A stretch of DNA of 64,000 bases, taken from NCBI RefSeq assembly GCF_900240305.1, contig NZ_LT964854.1:992001-1056000 (forward strand), read 5' to 3'. The position numbers and the translations under genes were made by a program. This document shows positions 8,323 through 17,573 of this stretch, in pieces (position 1 is the first letter of the stretch; each line of letters begins with the position of its first letter). The stretch comes from Ottowia massiliensis. Its GTDB lineage: Bacteria; Pseudomonadota; Gammaproteobacteria; Burkholderiales; Burkholderiaceae_C. A model generated the notes under the pieces. The model was not told where the DNA came from. It searched no databases and saw only the letters and a program-made list of their open reading frames with translations.

Positions 8323-10473
8323 ATGCCCGCAGCACCCTCTTCACCCCCGCCGCCGGATGCCGCCGCAAAGAAAGCGGTCAGGGCCTTGTCTGCGCCGCAA
8401 AAGGCGCTGCGCAAGCTGGGGCTGGTGCGCGATATGGATTTGGCGCTGCATTTGCCGCTGCGCTATGAGGATGAAACGCACATCACCCGCTTGCGCGATG
8501 CGCGCGAGGGCGATGAAGTGCAGATCGAGGGCGTGGTGCGCCATCAGGAAGTGGCGGCCAGCGGGCGGCGGCAGCTGCTGGTCACGCTGGATGACGGCAG
8601 CGACACGTGCCTTCTGCGCTTTTTCAACTTCTACCCTTCGCTGATGAAGCAGATGGCCGTGGGCGCGCGGCTGCGGGTGCGCGGACAGTTGCGCAGCGGG
8701 CTGGCGGGGCCGGTGATGCTGCATCCGGCCGTGCGCGCGGCCGGTGCGCCGCTGCCTGAGCGGCTCACGCCCGTGTATCCAGCCACGGCCGCGCTGGCGC
8801 AGGCGTATTTGCGCAAGGCGGTGCAGTCGGGCCTGGCGCGCGCCGATGCAAGCGGGCAGCTGGGCGAGACCGTGCCGCCCGATCTGGCGGCGGGCATGTT
8901 TGCGGGGCTGAAGGGCGCAGCGGGCGTGCCTCCGCAAAGCCCGCCGCCCACCTTGCGCGAGGCGCTGTTTTTTTTGCACCAGCCGCCGCCCGATGCGCCG
9001 CTGGCCGCTTTGCAAGAGCGCGTGCATCCGGCCTGGCTGCGCCTGAAGGCCGAGGAGCTGCTGGCCCAGCAGCTGTCGCAGTGGCGCGCGCGGCAAGAGC
9101 GCGCGGCGCTGGCCGCGCCCGCGCTGCATGTGCGCCCGGGCGGGCTGCATGAGAAGCTGCTGGCGGCGCTGCCTTTTGCGCTGACGGCGGCGCAGCGCCG
9201 CGTGAGCGAAGAAATTGCGCGCGATCTGGCCCGCCCCCAGCCCATGCACCGGCTGCTGCAAGGCGATGTGGGCGCGGGCAAAACCGTGGTGGCCGCGCTG
9301 GCCGCTTGCGTGGCGATGGACGCCAGCTGGCAGTGCGCCCTGATGGCGCCCACGGAAATTCTGGCCAGCCAGCACTTTGACAAGCTCACGCAGTGGCTTG
9401 CGCCCCTGCTGCAAGCGCGCGGCCAGCGCGTGGCGTGGCTGACGGGCAGCCAGAAGAAAAAAGAGCGCGCCGCCGCCTTGCAGGCCATTGAATCGGGCGA
9501 GGCGGCGCTGGTGGTGGGCACGCACGCCGTCATCCAGCAGCAGGTGAACTTCGCGCGGCTGGGGCTGGCCGTGATTGACGAGCAGCACCGCTTTGGCGTG
9601 GCGCAGCGCCTGGCCTTGCGGCAAAAGCTGGCCGGGCAGGAGCCGCATTTGCTGATGATGAGCGCCACGCCCATTCCGCGCACGCTGGCCATGAGCTGCT
9701 ACGCCGATCTGGACGTGTCCACGCTGGACGAGCTGCCGCCCGGGCGCACGCCAGTGCTCACCAAGCTGATTGCCAGCCACCGGCGCGGCGAAGTCATCGA
9801 ACGCCTGCACCAGCAGCTGCGGCGCGGCGCGCAGGCTTACTGGGTGTGCCCGCTGATCGAGGAAAGCGAGGCGCTGGACTTGCAAAGCGCCACGCAAACC
9901 CACGCCGAGCTGGCCGCCGCCCTGCCCGGCCTGAACGTGGGCCTGCTGCACTCGCGCATGCCCGCCGCCGACAAAAAAGCGGTGATGGACGCCTTTGCCA
10001 GCGGCCAGATGGCCGCGCTGGTGAGCACCACCGTGATTGAAGTGGGCGTGGACGTGCCCAATGCCAGCCTCATGGTCATCGAGCACGCCGAGCGATTTGG
10101 CCTGAGCCAGCTGCACCAGCTGCGCGGCCGCGTGGGCCGGGGCAGCGCCGCCAGCGCCTGCGTGCTGCTCTACGAAGTGCCCGAGGGCGGCCGCCTGGGC
10201 GAAGTGGCCCGCGAGCGCCTGAAGGCCATGCTGGAAACGCACGACGGCTTTGAAATCGCCCGGCGCGATCTGGCGCTGCGCGGCCCCGGCGAATTTCTGG
10301 GCGAGCGCCAAAGCGGCGCGGCCCTGCTGCGCTTTGCCGATTTGCAGCAAGACGAGCCGCTCATCGAATGGGCGCGCCAGGCCGCGCCGCAAATGCTGGC
10401 GCGCTACCCCGCCCTGGCCGGGCAGCACGTGCAGCGCTGGCTGGGCGCGCGCATGGACTATCTGAAGGCGTGA
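8323..10473 (+). CDS. recG: ATP-dependent DNA helicase RecG
   Basis: Superfamily 2 helicase that remodels stalled replication forks and branch-migrates Holliday junctions. The 716-residue product has the wedge/OB domain in the first third (LHLPLRYEDETHITRL, VEGVVRH-like strand). Motif I LLQGDVGAGKTVVAALAA is near residue 312, then DEQHRFGVAQR (motif II), LMMSATPIPRTLAM (motif III), and the RecG-type end GRVGRGSAASACVLLY and RGPGEFLGERQSG. I prefer the ATG at 8323 (MPAAPSS); an in-frame ATG at 8257 would overlap the divergent queA start. Confidence 0.96.
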   Translation: MPAAPSSPPPPDAAAKKAVRALSAPQKALRKLGLVRDMDLALHLPLRYEDETHITRLRDAREGDEVQIEGVVRHQEVAASGRRQLLVTLDDGSDTCLLRFFNFYPSLMKQMAVGARLRVRGQLRSGLAGPVMLHPAVRAAGAPLPERLTPVYPATAALAQAYLRKAVQSGLARADASGQLGETVPPDLAAGMFAGLKGAAGVPPQSPPPTLREALFFLHQPPPDAPLAALQERVHPAWLRLKAEELLAQQLSQWRARQERAALAAPALHVRPGGLHEKLLAALPFALTAAQRRVSEEIARDLARPQPMHRLLQGDVGAGKTVVAALAACVAMDASWQCALMAPTEILASQHFDKLTQWLAPLLQARGQRVAWLTGSQKKKERAAALQAIESGEAALVVGTHAVIQQQVNFARLGLAVIDEQHRFGVAQRLALRQKLAGQEPHLLMMSATPIPRTLAMSCYADLDVSTLDELPPGRTPVLTKLIASHRRGEVIERLHQQLRRGAQAYWVCPLIEESEALDLQSATQTHAELAAALPGLNVGLLHSRMPAADKKAVMDAFASGQMAALVSTTVIEVGVDVPNASLMVIEHAERFGLSQLHQLRGRVGRGSAASACVLLYEVPEGGRLGEVARERLKAMLETHDGFEIARRDLALRGPGEFLGERQSGAALLRFADLQQDEPLIEWARQAAPQMLARYPALAGQHVQRWLGARMDYLKA

Positions 10474-10495
10474 TGCGGGGCTTGGGAGTGAAGGA

Positions 10496-10585
10496 TTATT
10501 TTCGCTCCTTGATTTGTAGCATGAGGTCCTAGTAAAACGGGCGCAAGACGGCTTTTTGGGTACCTGTTTTTTGCTCCTCTTTCAA
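10496..10585 (-). repeat. Dispersed intergenic repeat, copy 4
   Basis: TAGCATGAGGTCCTAG core with GCTCCT near both ends; the middle is more diverged than in other copies. It lies between convergent recG and mutS. Confidence 0.85.
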
Positions 10586-10634
10586 GCACTCCGCATGCAT
10601 ATCCCAGCCGCCCAGGCTGGCACTTGAGTGGCCG

Positions 10635-10800
10635 AGAACCTGTTCACGGCCTGTCCGTGAGGGCAAAAGGCGCGGCCTGAAGGCGCTCTGCGGCGTTGCA
10701 AATGCCTTGCTGGAACTCAAACCCGTCTGCGGTTTGAGCCTTGCGGCCATCCCAAGCCAGGCTTTTGCCCTACGGTCAGACCCAGAACAGGTTCTGAAAG
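10635..10800. repeat. Segment bounded by inverted AGAACCTGTTC motifs
   Basis: The left end reads AGAACCTGTTCACGGCCTGT (10635 on) and the right end reads GGTCAGACCCAGAACAGG (10774 on) and continues TTCTGAAAG. The 11-bp AGAACCTGTTC is an exact inverted repeat of GAACAGGTTCT. Both ends belong to the short dispersed family seen elsewhere. The interior shows no gene. Confidence 0.6.
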
Positions 10801-10896
10801 CCTCTTGCCAAATCAAACCACGGGCAATCTGGGCCACGCTTGAGCCAAGCCATGCCGGCCTCCTCGTCCTTGCTCAGCCAGACGAAGGGCCGCTCC

Positions 10897-10933
10897 ACAG
10901 AACAGGAGCAAAAAAACGGGCCTGAAAACCGCC
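10897..10933 (+). repeat. Fragment of the dispersed repeat (left part only)
   Basis: ACAGAACAGGAGCAAAAAAA followed by CGGGCCTGAAAACCGCC matches the left end and hairpin of the family, including a GGCCTGAAAACCGCC-like stem. The GCGCA segment and CTAGGAC core are missing. Confidence 0.55.
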
Positions 10934-10976
10934 AGAGCGCCCTGGATACGGGGCGCTGCCACTATTCAAACCGAAT

Positions 10977-13637
10977 TCAGGCCAGTTTCTTGAGCTGGTA
11001 GAGCGTCTCCAGCGCCTGCCGGGGGCTGAGTTCATCGGGGTCAAGGGCGGCCAGGGCGGCTTGCAGCGCGCTGGGCGGGGCCGGTTCGGCGGCGGGCGCG
11101 GGTTCAGGCTCTGGCAGGGGCGCAAAAAGATCGGGCTGGGCCTGCTGGCTGGCGGCGGCGGTTTCCAGCCTGGCGAGCACGTGGCGGGCGTGGTTCACCA
11201 CGGCGGCGGGCACGCCGGCCAGGCGGGCGACCTGGATGCCGTAGCTGCGGCTGGCAGGGCCGGGCTGGATTTCGTGCAGGAAGGCGATGGCGCCGCCTTC
11301 GCCGGTTTCTGCGGCGCTGACGTGCACGTTGATGGCGGCGTGGCAGGCGGCGGGCAGTTCGGTGAGTTCAAAGTAGTGGGTGGCAAAGAGGGTGAGGCAC
11401 TGGGCCTTGTCGTGCAGCCAGGCGGCAATGGCGGTGGCCAGCGACAGGCCGTCATACGTGCTGGTGCCGCGCCCGATTTCGTCCATGAGCACCAGCGACT
11501 GCGGCGTGGCGCTGCGCAGGATTTGCGCCGCTTCGGTCATCTCCAGCATGAAGGTGGACTGGGCGTTGGCCAGATCGTCGGCCGCGCCGATGCGGGTGTG
11601 AATGGCGTCCACCGGCCCCAGGCGGCAGCTTTCGGCGGGCACGTAGCTGCCCATGCTGGCCAGCAAGGTGATGAGGGCCACTTGCCGCATGTAGGTGCTT
11701 TTGCCGCCCATGTTGGGGCCGGTGATGATTTGCAGGCGCTGGCGCGGCCCCAGGTGCGTGCTGTTGGCGATGAAAGCGCCCTGGCCGCTTTCTTGCAGGC
11801 GCGCCTGCACGACGGGGTGGCGGCCTGCGGTGATGTCAATGCCCGGCTCGCGCGTGAATTCGGGCCTGCGCCACTCCAGCGTGTGGGCGCGCTCGGCCAG
11901 GGCGGCCAGCGCGTCCAGCGCGGCCAGCGCGCGGGCAAAGCGCGTGAGGGCGGGAATGTGCGGCTGCAAGCGGCGCAGCAGCTCGTCAAACAGCCATTTT
12001 TCGCGGGCCAGCGCGCGCTCTTGCGCCGACAGGGCGCGGTCTTCAAACGCCTTGAGTTCGGGGGTGATGAAGCGTTCGGCGTTTTTCAGCGTCTGGCGGC
12101 GGCGGTAGTCGGCGGGCACTTTGGCGGCCTGGCCTTGCGTGACTTCAATGTAAAAGCCATGCACTTTGTTGAACTGCACGCGCAAATTGGCAATGCCGGT
12201 GCGCTGGCGCTCGCGCGTTTCCATCTCCAGCAAAAAGGCGTCGCAGTTGCTGGCAATGGCGCGCAGCTCATCGAGCATGGCATCGTGGCCGGGGGCGATC
12301 ACGCCGCCGTCGCGCACCAGGGCGGCCGGCTCCTGGGCAATGGCCGATTGCAGCGCTTGCAGGCATTCGGCGGGCGGGGCCAGGTCTTGCGCCAGCTGCG
12401 CCAAAAGCGCCGCCTGCGCTTGCGCAGCCAGGGCGGGCAGCTCGCCTTTTTGCAGCGCCTGGCGCAAGGCGGCCAGCTCGCGCGGGCGCACTTGCGCCAG
12501 GGCGATGCGGGCCGTGACGCGCTCGACATCGCCCGTGCCTTTGAGCAGGGCGCGCAAGCGCTGCCACAGCGGGGCCGCGTCACCTTGCGGGGCCAGCAGC
12601 GCGGCAATGGCGGCGTGGCGGCCGCTGGCGGCGGCGCGGTCGCGCTGCGGCGCCAGCAGCCAGGTTTTGAGCAGGCGGCTGCCCATGCCGGTCTGGCAGG
12701 TGTCCAGCAGCGAAAACAGCGTGGGCGCGTCTTCGCCGCGCAAGGTTTGCACCAGCTCCAGATTGCGGCGCGTGACGGCGGGCAGATCGATCAAATCGCC
12801 CGCGCGCGCCACTTGCAGGCTGCGCACATGGGTGAGCGCGTGGCCTTGCGTGTGCTCGGCGTAAGCCAGCAGCGCGGCGCTGGCGGCGTGGGCCAGCGCG
12901 CAGCCCTGCGCGCCCCAGGCGGCCAGGCTGGCGGCCTGCAACTGTTCTTGCAAGCGGGCCGCGCCCAGGGCGGCGTCAAACTGCCATTCGGGGCGGCGCG
13001 TGACGGGCGCGGCCGGCTGGGCCGTTTGCAAGGCGGTTTGCAAAGCCGCTTCCAGCCGCTGCTGCTGCGCGGCGGTGAGACTGGCCGAAACCAGCACTTC
13101 GCTGGGCGCAATGCGGGCCAGCCAGGCGGGCAAGTCATCCGCCGCGCACTCGGCCAGGTTCAACTGCCCTTGCGTGACCGCCAGCCAGGCCAGCCCGCAC
13201 TGCTGGCGCGGGCCGAAATGCACGGCCAGCAGCATGGACTCGCTTTTTTCCGCCATCAGCGTGCTGTCCGTCAGCGTGCCGGGCGTGACCACGCGCACCA
13301 CCTTGCGCTCCACCGGCCCCTTGCCAGCGCCTGCCGCGCCTGCTTCGCCCACCTGCTCGCAAATGGCCACCGCCTCGCCCAGCCGGATGAGCCGCGCCAG
13401 ATAGCTCTCCACCGAATGAAACGGCACCCCCGCCATCGGAATGGGCTGCCCCGCCGATTGCCCGCGCGTGGTCAGCGTGATGTCCAGCAGCTGCGCCGCC
13501 TTTTCCGCATCGCCATAGAACATCTCGTAAAAGTCGCCCATGCGATAGAACAGCAGCGTGTCCGGATAGTCTTTTTTCAGGCGCAGATACTGCTGCATCA
13601 TCGGCGTGTGGGCGGCAAATTCATCGGGGCTGGTCAC
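10977..13637 (-). CDS. mutS: DNA mismatch repair protein MutS
   Basis: Recognises mismatches and starts methyl-directed repair with MutL. The 886-residue product opens with the mismatch-reading domain (YPDTLLFYRMGDFYEMF, with the intercalating Phe and Glu). It has the lever/clamp helices in the middle, and an ABC-type ATPase with Walker A TGPNMGGKSTYMRQ near residue 640 and Walker B LVLMDEIGRGTSTYDG. A Pro/Glu-rich linker (LPEPEPAPAAEPAPP) precedes the C-terminal dimerisation tail. The start at 13637 (MTSPDEF) is 33 bp from the divergent greB start, so the two promoters must lie very close or overlap. Confidence 0.97.
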   Translation of the reverse strand: MTSPDEFAAHTPMMQQYLRLKKDYPDTLLFYRMGDFYEMFYGDAEKAAQLLDITLTTRGQSAGQPIPMAGVPFHSVESYLARLIRLGEAVAICEQVGEAGAAGAGKGPVERKVVRVVTPGTLTDSTLMAEKSESMLLAVHFGPRQQCGLAWLAVTQGQLNLAECAADDLPAWLARIAPSEVLVSASLTAAQQQRLEAALQTALQTAQPAAPVTRRPEWQFDAALGAARLQEQLQAASLAAWGAQGCALAHAASAALLAYAEHTQGHALTHVRSLQVARAGDLIDLPAVTRRNLELVQTLRGEDAPTLFSLLDTCQTGMGSRLLKTWLLAPQRDRAAASGRHAAIAALLAPQGDAAPLWQRLRALLKGTGDVERVTARIALAQVRPRELAALRQALQKGELPALAAQAQAALLAQLAQDLAPPAECLQALQSAIAQEPAALVRDGGVIAPGHDAMLDELRAIASNCDAFLLEMETRERQRTGIANLRVQFNKVHGFYIEVTQGQAAKVPADYRRRQTLKNAERFITPELKAFEDRALSAQERALAREKWLFDELLRRLQPHIPALTRFARALAALDALAALAERAHTLEWRRPEFTREPGIDITAGRHPVVQARLQESGQGAFIANSTHLGPRQRLQIITGPNMGGKSTYMRQVALITLLASMGSYVPAESCRLGPVDAIHTRIGAADDLANAQSTFMLEMTEAAQILRSATPQSLVLMDEIGRGTSTYDGLSLATAIAAWLHDKAQCLTLFATHYFELTELPAACHAAINVHVSAAETGEGGAIAFLHEIQPGPASRSYGIQVARLAGVPAAVVNHARHVLARLETAAASQQAQPDLFAPLPEPEPAPAAEPAPPSALQAALAALDPDELSPRQALETLYQLKKLA

Positions 13638-13670
13638 GGCAATTCCTTCAGGCAGAACAAACGATTAGAC

Positions 13671-14231
13671 ATGAGCAAAGCCTTCACCAAAGAAACCGAT
13701 GGCGATGACAGCGAAGACAGCGCCCCGGCGCTGCCGCCCCTGCCGCCGGGCGGGCGCAACTACATCACGCCCGCAGGCTACGCCGCCTTGCGCGCCGAGC
13801 TGATGCAGCTGATGGACCACGAACGCCCGCAAGTGGTGGAAGCCGTGCACTGGGCCGCCAAAAATGGCGACCGCAGCGAAAACGGCGACTACCTCTACGG
13901 CAAAAAGCGTTTGCGCGAGATCGACCGGCGCATCCGCTTTCTCACGCGCCGGCTGGAAATCGCCGCCGTCACCGACCCCAGCGCCCACCACGGCAGCGAC
14001 CAGGTTTTCTTCGGCGCAAGCGTGACTTACTTGGACTGCGACACGGGCGAAGAGCGGCGCGTGACCATCAAGGGCATTGATGAAGCCGAGAGCGCGCGCG
14101 GCGAGGTCAGCTGGATCAGCCCCATCGCCCGCGCCCTGCTGCGCGCCCGCGTGGGCGACGAAATCAAGCTGATCACGCCTTCAGGCGCGCGGCTGATTGA
14201 AGTGCTGGCCGTGGAATACCCGCAAGGCTGA
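13671..14231 (+). CDS. greB: Transcription elongation factor GreB
   Basis: Binds the RNA polymerase secondary channel and stimulates cleavage of backtracked transcripts. The 186-residue product has an N-terminal coiled coil with the acidic tip (WAAKNGDRSENGDYLYGKKR, then REIDRRIRFLTRRLE) and a C-terminal FKBP-like domain (GDEIKLITPSGARLIEVLAV). GRNYITPAGYAALRAEL marks the usual family start, so the first 27 residues, acidic then Pro-rich, are an extension compared with typical GreB of about 160 residues. The ATG at 13671 is the first in frame close to mutS. Confidence 0.93.
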   Translation: MSKAFTKETDGDDSEDSAPALPPLPPGGRNYITPAGYAALRAELMQLMDHERPQVVEAVHWAAKNGDRSENGDYLYGKKRLREIDRRIRFLTRRLEIAAVTDPSAHHGSDQVFFGASVTYLDCDTGEERRVTIKGIDEAESARGEVSWISPIARALLRARVGDEIKLITPSGARLIEVLAVEYPQG

Positions 14232-14384
14232 AACGGCCCCGGGTGCTCTCGAAAAAATAGCTGCATGCGCCCATTCCATGCGGACTTGCGGGCGATTTGG
14301 CCCTCAAAACCGGGCTTGGGAGCGGGCCTTGGGCGGCTGGCCTGCCCCTATCATCAGCCAGGCTGATGCGAAACGGTGACATTC

Positions 14385-14927
14385 ATGCTCCATTCCTCTC
14401 GATTGCTGCACCATCTCTGGCTTGATGAAGCCGATGCCCGGCGCGCTGTGCCCCCGGCTCTGGCGCAGCGGCTGGCGCGGCTGGTTGCCGAAAGCGAGGC
14501 GCGGCATGAGGGCGAAGTGCGCCTGTGCGTGGAAGGCTCGCTGCCCATCAGCTATCTGTGGCGGCACGTGCGCCGCCGCCAGCCCATGCCGCAAGTGCTG
14601 CGCGAGCGGGCGCTGATGCTGTTTGCCAAGCTGCGCGTGTGGGACACGCGCCAGCGCAACGGCGTGCTGGTGTATCTGAACCTGGCCGCGCGCGCCATTG
14701 AAATCGTGCCCGATCGCGGCCTGGCCGAGCGCGCGCCGCCGCCCGAGTGGGCCGCCGTATCTGAACGGCTGGCTGGCGCGCTGGGGGCCGGGCGCTTTGA
14801 AGAAGGGCTGACGAACGCGCTGGCTGAAGTCACGGCCCTGCTTGAAAAGCACTTTCCCGAGCCGCCGGATGCCGCCTGCCGCCCGGCGCCGGATAACCAG
14901 CTGCCCGATGCCGTAGTGCTGTGCTGA
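14385..14927 (+). CDS. TPM-domain protein
   Basis: A 180-residue protein with a TPM domain (TPM_phosphatase family), named for plant thylakoid and bacterial membrane proteins. The stretch VRLCVEGSLPISYLWRHVRR, then AKLRVWDTRQRNGVLVYLNL and AIEIVPDRGLAER, matches the family. I see no signal peptide or transmembrane helix. Such genes often follow lemA and a second, membrane-anchored TPM gene; here neither is adjacent. The ATG at 14385 is preferred, with a GTG at 14376 as alternative. Molecular function unknown. Confidence 0.8.
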   Translation: MLHSSRLLHHLWLDEADARRAVPPALAQRLARLVAESEARHEGEVRLCVEGSLPISYLWRHVRRRQPMPQVLRERALMLFAKLRVWDTRQRNGVLVYLNLAARAIEIVPDRGLAERAPPPEWAAVSERLAGALGAGRFEEGLTNALAEVTALLEKHFPEPPDAACRPAPDNQLPDAVVLC

Positions 14928-14987
14928 CCCCCCTCTTTCCCTTCAAAACGCTTCCCGAATTCCAGCAAATCGAAAGGCAGACTGACC

Positions 14988-17297
14988 ATGCAAGACCTCA
15001 CTCCCGCCCAGGCCGCCCTGCGCGACGCCGCCCGCAACTACCACCGCCAGCCCACGCGCGGCAAAGTGGCCGTGGTGCCCACCAAGCCGCTGTCCAACCA
15101 GCATGATTTGTCGCTGGCGTATTCGCCGGGCGTGGCCTATCCGTGCCTGGACATTCAGGCCAATCCAACCCTGGCGGCCGAATACACGGCGCGCGGCAAT
15201 CTGGTGGGCGTGGTCACCAACGGCACGGCCGTGCTGGGGCTGGGCGACATCGGCCCGCTGGCGGGCAAGCCGGTGATGGAAGGCAAAGGGTGCCTGTTCA
15301 AGAAGTTCGCGGGCATCGACGTGTTCGACATCGAACTGGCCGAGCGCGACCCCGACAAGCTGGTGGACATCATCGCAGCGCTGGAGCCCACGCTGGGCGG
15401 CGTGAACCTGGAAGACATCAAGGCGCCCGAGTGCTTTTACATCGAGCGCAAGCTGCGCGAGCGCATGAACATTCCGGTGTTTCATGACGACCAGCACGGC
15501 ACCGCCATCATTGCGGGCGCGGCGCTGCTCAACGGGCTGGAGCTGGTGGACAAGCGCATTGAAGACGCCAAAGTGGCCGTCAGCGGCGCGGGCGCGGCAG
15601 CGCTGGCCTGCCTGGACGTGCTGGTGGGCCTGGGCGCGAAGCCGCAAAACATCTTCGTGTGCGACTCCAAAGGCGTCATCTACGAAGGCCGCCCCGGCGG
15701 CTTTGACGAATCCAAGGCCCGCTACGCACAAAAAACCGAAGCGCGCACGCTGGCCGACGTGGTGCGCGGCGCAGACGTCTTTCTGGGCTGCTCCACCGCC
15801 GGCGTGCTCAGCGCCGACATGGTCAAAAGCATGGCCGACAAGCCCGTCATCCTGGCGCTGGCCAATCCCAACCCTGAAATCGACCCCGCCGAAGCACGCC
15901 TGGCGCGGCCCGACTGCATCATCGCCACGGGCCGCAGCGATTACCCCAACCAGGTGAACAACGTGCTGTGCTTTCCCTACATCTTCCGTGGCGCGCTGGA
16001 CTGCGGCGCCACCCGGATTACCGAGGAAATGAAGCTGGCCTGCGTGCGCGAAATCGCCGCGCTGGCCAAGGCCGAATCCAGCGCCGAAGTGGCCGCCGCC
16101 TACGCGGGCAAGGAACTGAACTTCGGCCCCGACTACATCATCCCCACGCCGTTTGACCCGCGCCTGATCCTGCGCATTGCCCCCGCCGTGGCCGAAGCGG
16201 CCGTGCGCTCGGGCGTGGCCACGCGGCCCATCACCGACATCGCGGCCTACCGCGCCTCGCTGGAGCGCTACATCTACCAGTCCGGCATGCTCATGCGCCC
16301 CGTCATCTCCGCCGCCCAGGCCGTGCCCGCCGCGCAAAAACGCGTGGTGTATGCCGAAGGCGAAGACGAGCGCGTGCTGCGCGCCGTGCAAAGCGTGGTG
16401 GACGACGGCCTGGCCACGCCCCTGCTCGTGGGCCGCCAGTCCGTCATTGAACGCCGCATCGCCAGAGCCGGCCTGCGCCTGAAAGTGGGGCGCGACGTGC
16501 AGGTGTGCGACCCCGAAACCGACAGCCGCTACGAAACCTGGTGGAAGGAATTTCACCGCCTGATGGCGCGCAACGGCGTCACGCAAGAAGCCGCGCGCGC
16601 CGCCGTGCGCCGCTCCACCACCGTGCTGGCCGCCCTCATGGTCCGCATGAACGACGCCGACGCCATGATCTGCGGCACCCTGGGCCGCTTTGACGTGCAC
16701 TTCCAGCACGTCAGCGACATCATCGGCAAGGAACCGCACGCGCCCTGCATGGCCGCGCTCAACGCTCTCATCGCCGGCGGCCGCACCCTGTTCATTGCCG
16801 ATACCTACATCAACAGCGACCCCGGCCCCGAACTGCTCGCCAGCATCGCCCGCCTGGCCGTGCAGGAAGTGCGCAACTTCGGCCTGCCGCCCAAAGTCGC
16901 CTTCCTCTCGCACTCCAACTTCGGCTCATCCACGCGCCCCTCGGCGCTGAAGATGCGCGCCGCGCGCGACCTGTTCCGCCAGCAGATGCCCGATGTGGAA
17001 TGCGACGGCGAAATGCACGGCGACACCGCGCTCTCGCCCGAGCTGCGCGCCCGCAGCGTGCCCGACAGCACCTTGAGCGGCGAGGCCAACCTGCTCATCT
17101 GCCCCAGCCTGGACGCAGCCAACATCCTCTTCAACGTGCTCAAAACCACCGACGGCAATGGCGTCACCATCGGCCCCATCCTGCTGGGCGCGGCTGCGCC
17201 GGTGCATGTGCTCACGCCCAGCGCCACCGTGCGCCGCCTCATCAACATGACCGCCCTGGCCGTGGCCGAAGCGCAAAGCCGCCGCGCCGCGCACTAA
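14988..17297 (+). CDS. maeB: NADP-dependent malic enzyme with phosphotransacetylase-like domain
   Basis: Oxidatively decarboxylates malate to pyruvate, giving NADPH. The 769-residue product has the malic enzyme domain in residues 1 to about 430 (DLSLAYSPGVAYPCLDI, NGTAVLGLGDIGPLAGKPVM, IPVFHDDQHGTAII, VSGAGAAALACLDVL). A phosphotransacetylase-like domain from about 440 to the end (VVYAEGEDERVLRAVQ, VAFLSHSNFGSS) is typically regulatory in this MaeB type. AAAGGCAG lies a few bases before the ATG at 14988. A strong hairpin terminator follows. Confidence 0.95.
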   Translation: MQDLTPAQAALRDAARNYHRQPTRGKVAVVPTKPLSNQHDLSLAYSPGVAYPCLDIQANPTLAAEYTARGNLVGVVTNGTAVLGLGDIGPLAGKPVMEGKGCLFKKFAGIDVFDIELAERDPDKLVDIIAALEPTLGGVNLEDIKAPECFYIERKLRERMNIPVFHDDQHGTAIIAGAALLNGLELVDKRIEDAKVAVSGAGAAALACLDVLVGLGAKPQNIFVCDSKGVIYEGRPGGFDESKARYAQKTEARTLADVVRGADVFLGCSTAGVLSADMVKSMADKPVILALANPNPEIDPAEARLARPDCIIATGRSDYPNQVNNVLCFPYIFRGALDCGATRITEEMKLACVREIAALAKAESSAEVAAAYAGKELNFGPDYIIPTPFDPRLILRIAPAVAEAAVRSGVATRPITDIAAYRASLERYIYQSGMLMRPVISAAQAVPAAQKRVVYAEGEDERVLRAVQSVVDDGLATPLLVGRQSVIERRIARAGLRLKVGRDVQVCDPETDSRYETWWKEFHRLMARNGVTQEAARAAVRRSTTVLAALMVRMNDADAMICGTLGRFDVHFQHVSDIIGKEPHAPCMAALNALIAGGRTLFIADTYINSDPGPELLASIARLAVQEVRNFGLPPKVAFLSHSNFGSSTRPSALKMRAARDLFRQQMPDVECDGEMHGDTALSPELRARSVPDSTLSGEANLLICPSLDAANILFNVLKTTDGNGVTIGPILLGAAAPVHVLTPSATVRRLINMTALAVAEAQSRRAAH

Positions 17298-17313
17298 CGC
17301 TGGCGAACCATGA

Positions 17314-17344
17314 GAAAAAAAAGCGGGCCGAGGCCCGCTTTTTT
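17314..17344 (+). terminator. Rho-independent terminator after maeB
   Basis: AAGCGGGCC and GGCCCGCTT form a nine-pair stem with a very short loop, preceded by an A-run and followed by TTTTTT. It starts about 17 bp after the maeB stop. Because of the A-run it could also act on the opposite strand. Confidence 0.9.
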
Positions 17345-17408
17345 CATGCCCGCAACAGCCGCCCCAAGCGCCGAGAAACCGGCATGCCGCAGACATGCAG
17401 GCGCGCCG

Positions 17409-17502
17409 TTTTTAGCTCCTTCATCAATAGCATGATGTCCTGATGAAACCTGCGGTGAATGGGTTTTTATCCCCCCTCAAATTCGCTACTGTTTTTGACG
17501 CC
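17409..17502 (-). repeat. Dispersed intergenic repeat, copy 5
   Basis: TAGCATGATGTCCTGA core with GCTCCTTCATCAA at one end. The other end is GCTACTGTTTTTGACGCC instead of GCTCCT, and the GCGCA segment is diverged. It lies between convergent maeB and the ABC transporter gene. Confidence 0.8.
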
Positions 17503-17573
17503 TTCTGGCAGGCGTGCCGGGACTTGCCCGGGGCTGGCCGCGAGCAGGCTTTCATGGCGGCTTCACAGCGGCC

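Larger units (their letters stand above)
10474..10976. other. Repeat-filled recG/mutS convergent gap
   Basis: About 500 bp without a credible gene. It holds, in order, dispersed repeat copy 4 (10496-10585), a 166-bp segment bounded by inverted AGAACCTGTTC / GAACAGGTTCT motifs (10635-10800), and a fragment of the large repeat (10897-10933). Open frames here mostly read through these repeats. Confidence 0.7.

Noticed and set aside
11061..14231. A 1056-codon open frame on the plus strand opposite mutS, running into greB
   Set aside because: Apart from its in-frame greB end it is antisense to the clearly coding mutS and has composition expected from high-GC shadow frames.
14385..14927. A missed lemA-TPM operon around the TPM gene
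   Set aside because: The upstream gene is greB and the downstream gene is maeB; no lemA or second TPM gene is visible nearby.
14943..16913. A 656-codon open frame antisense to maeB
   Set aside because: maeB is unmistakable on the other strand; the His/Gly/Ala-rich shadow shows no motif.
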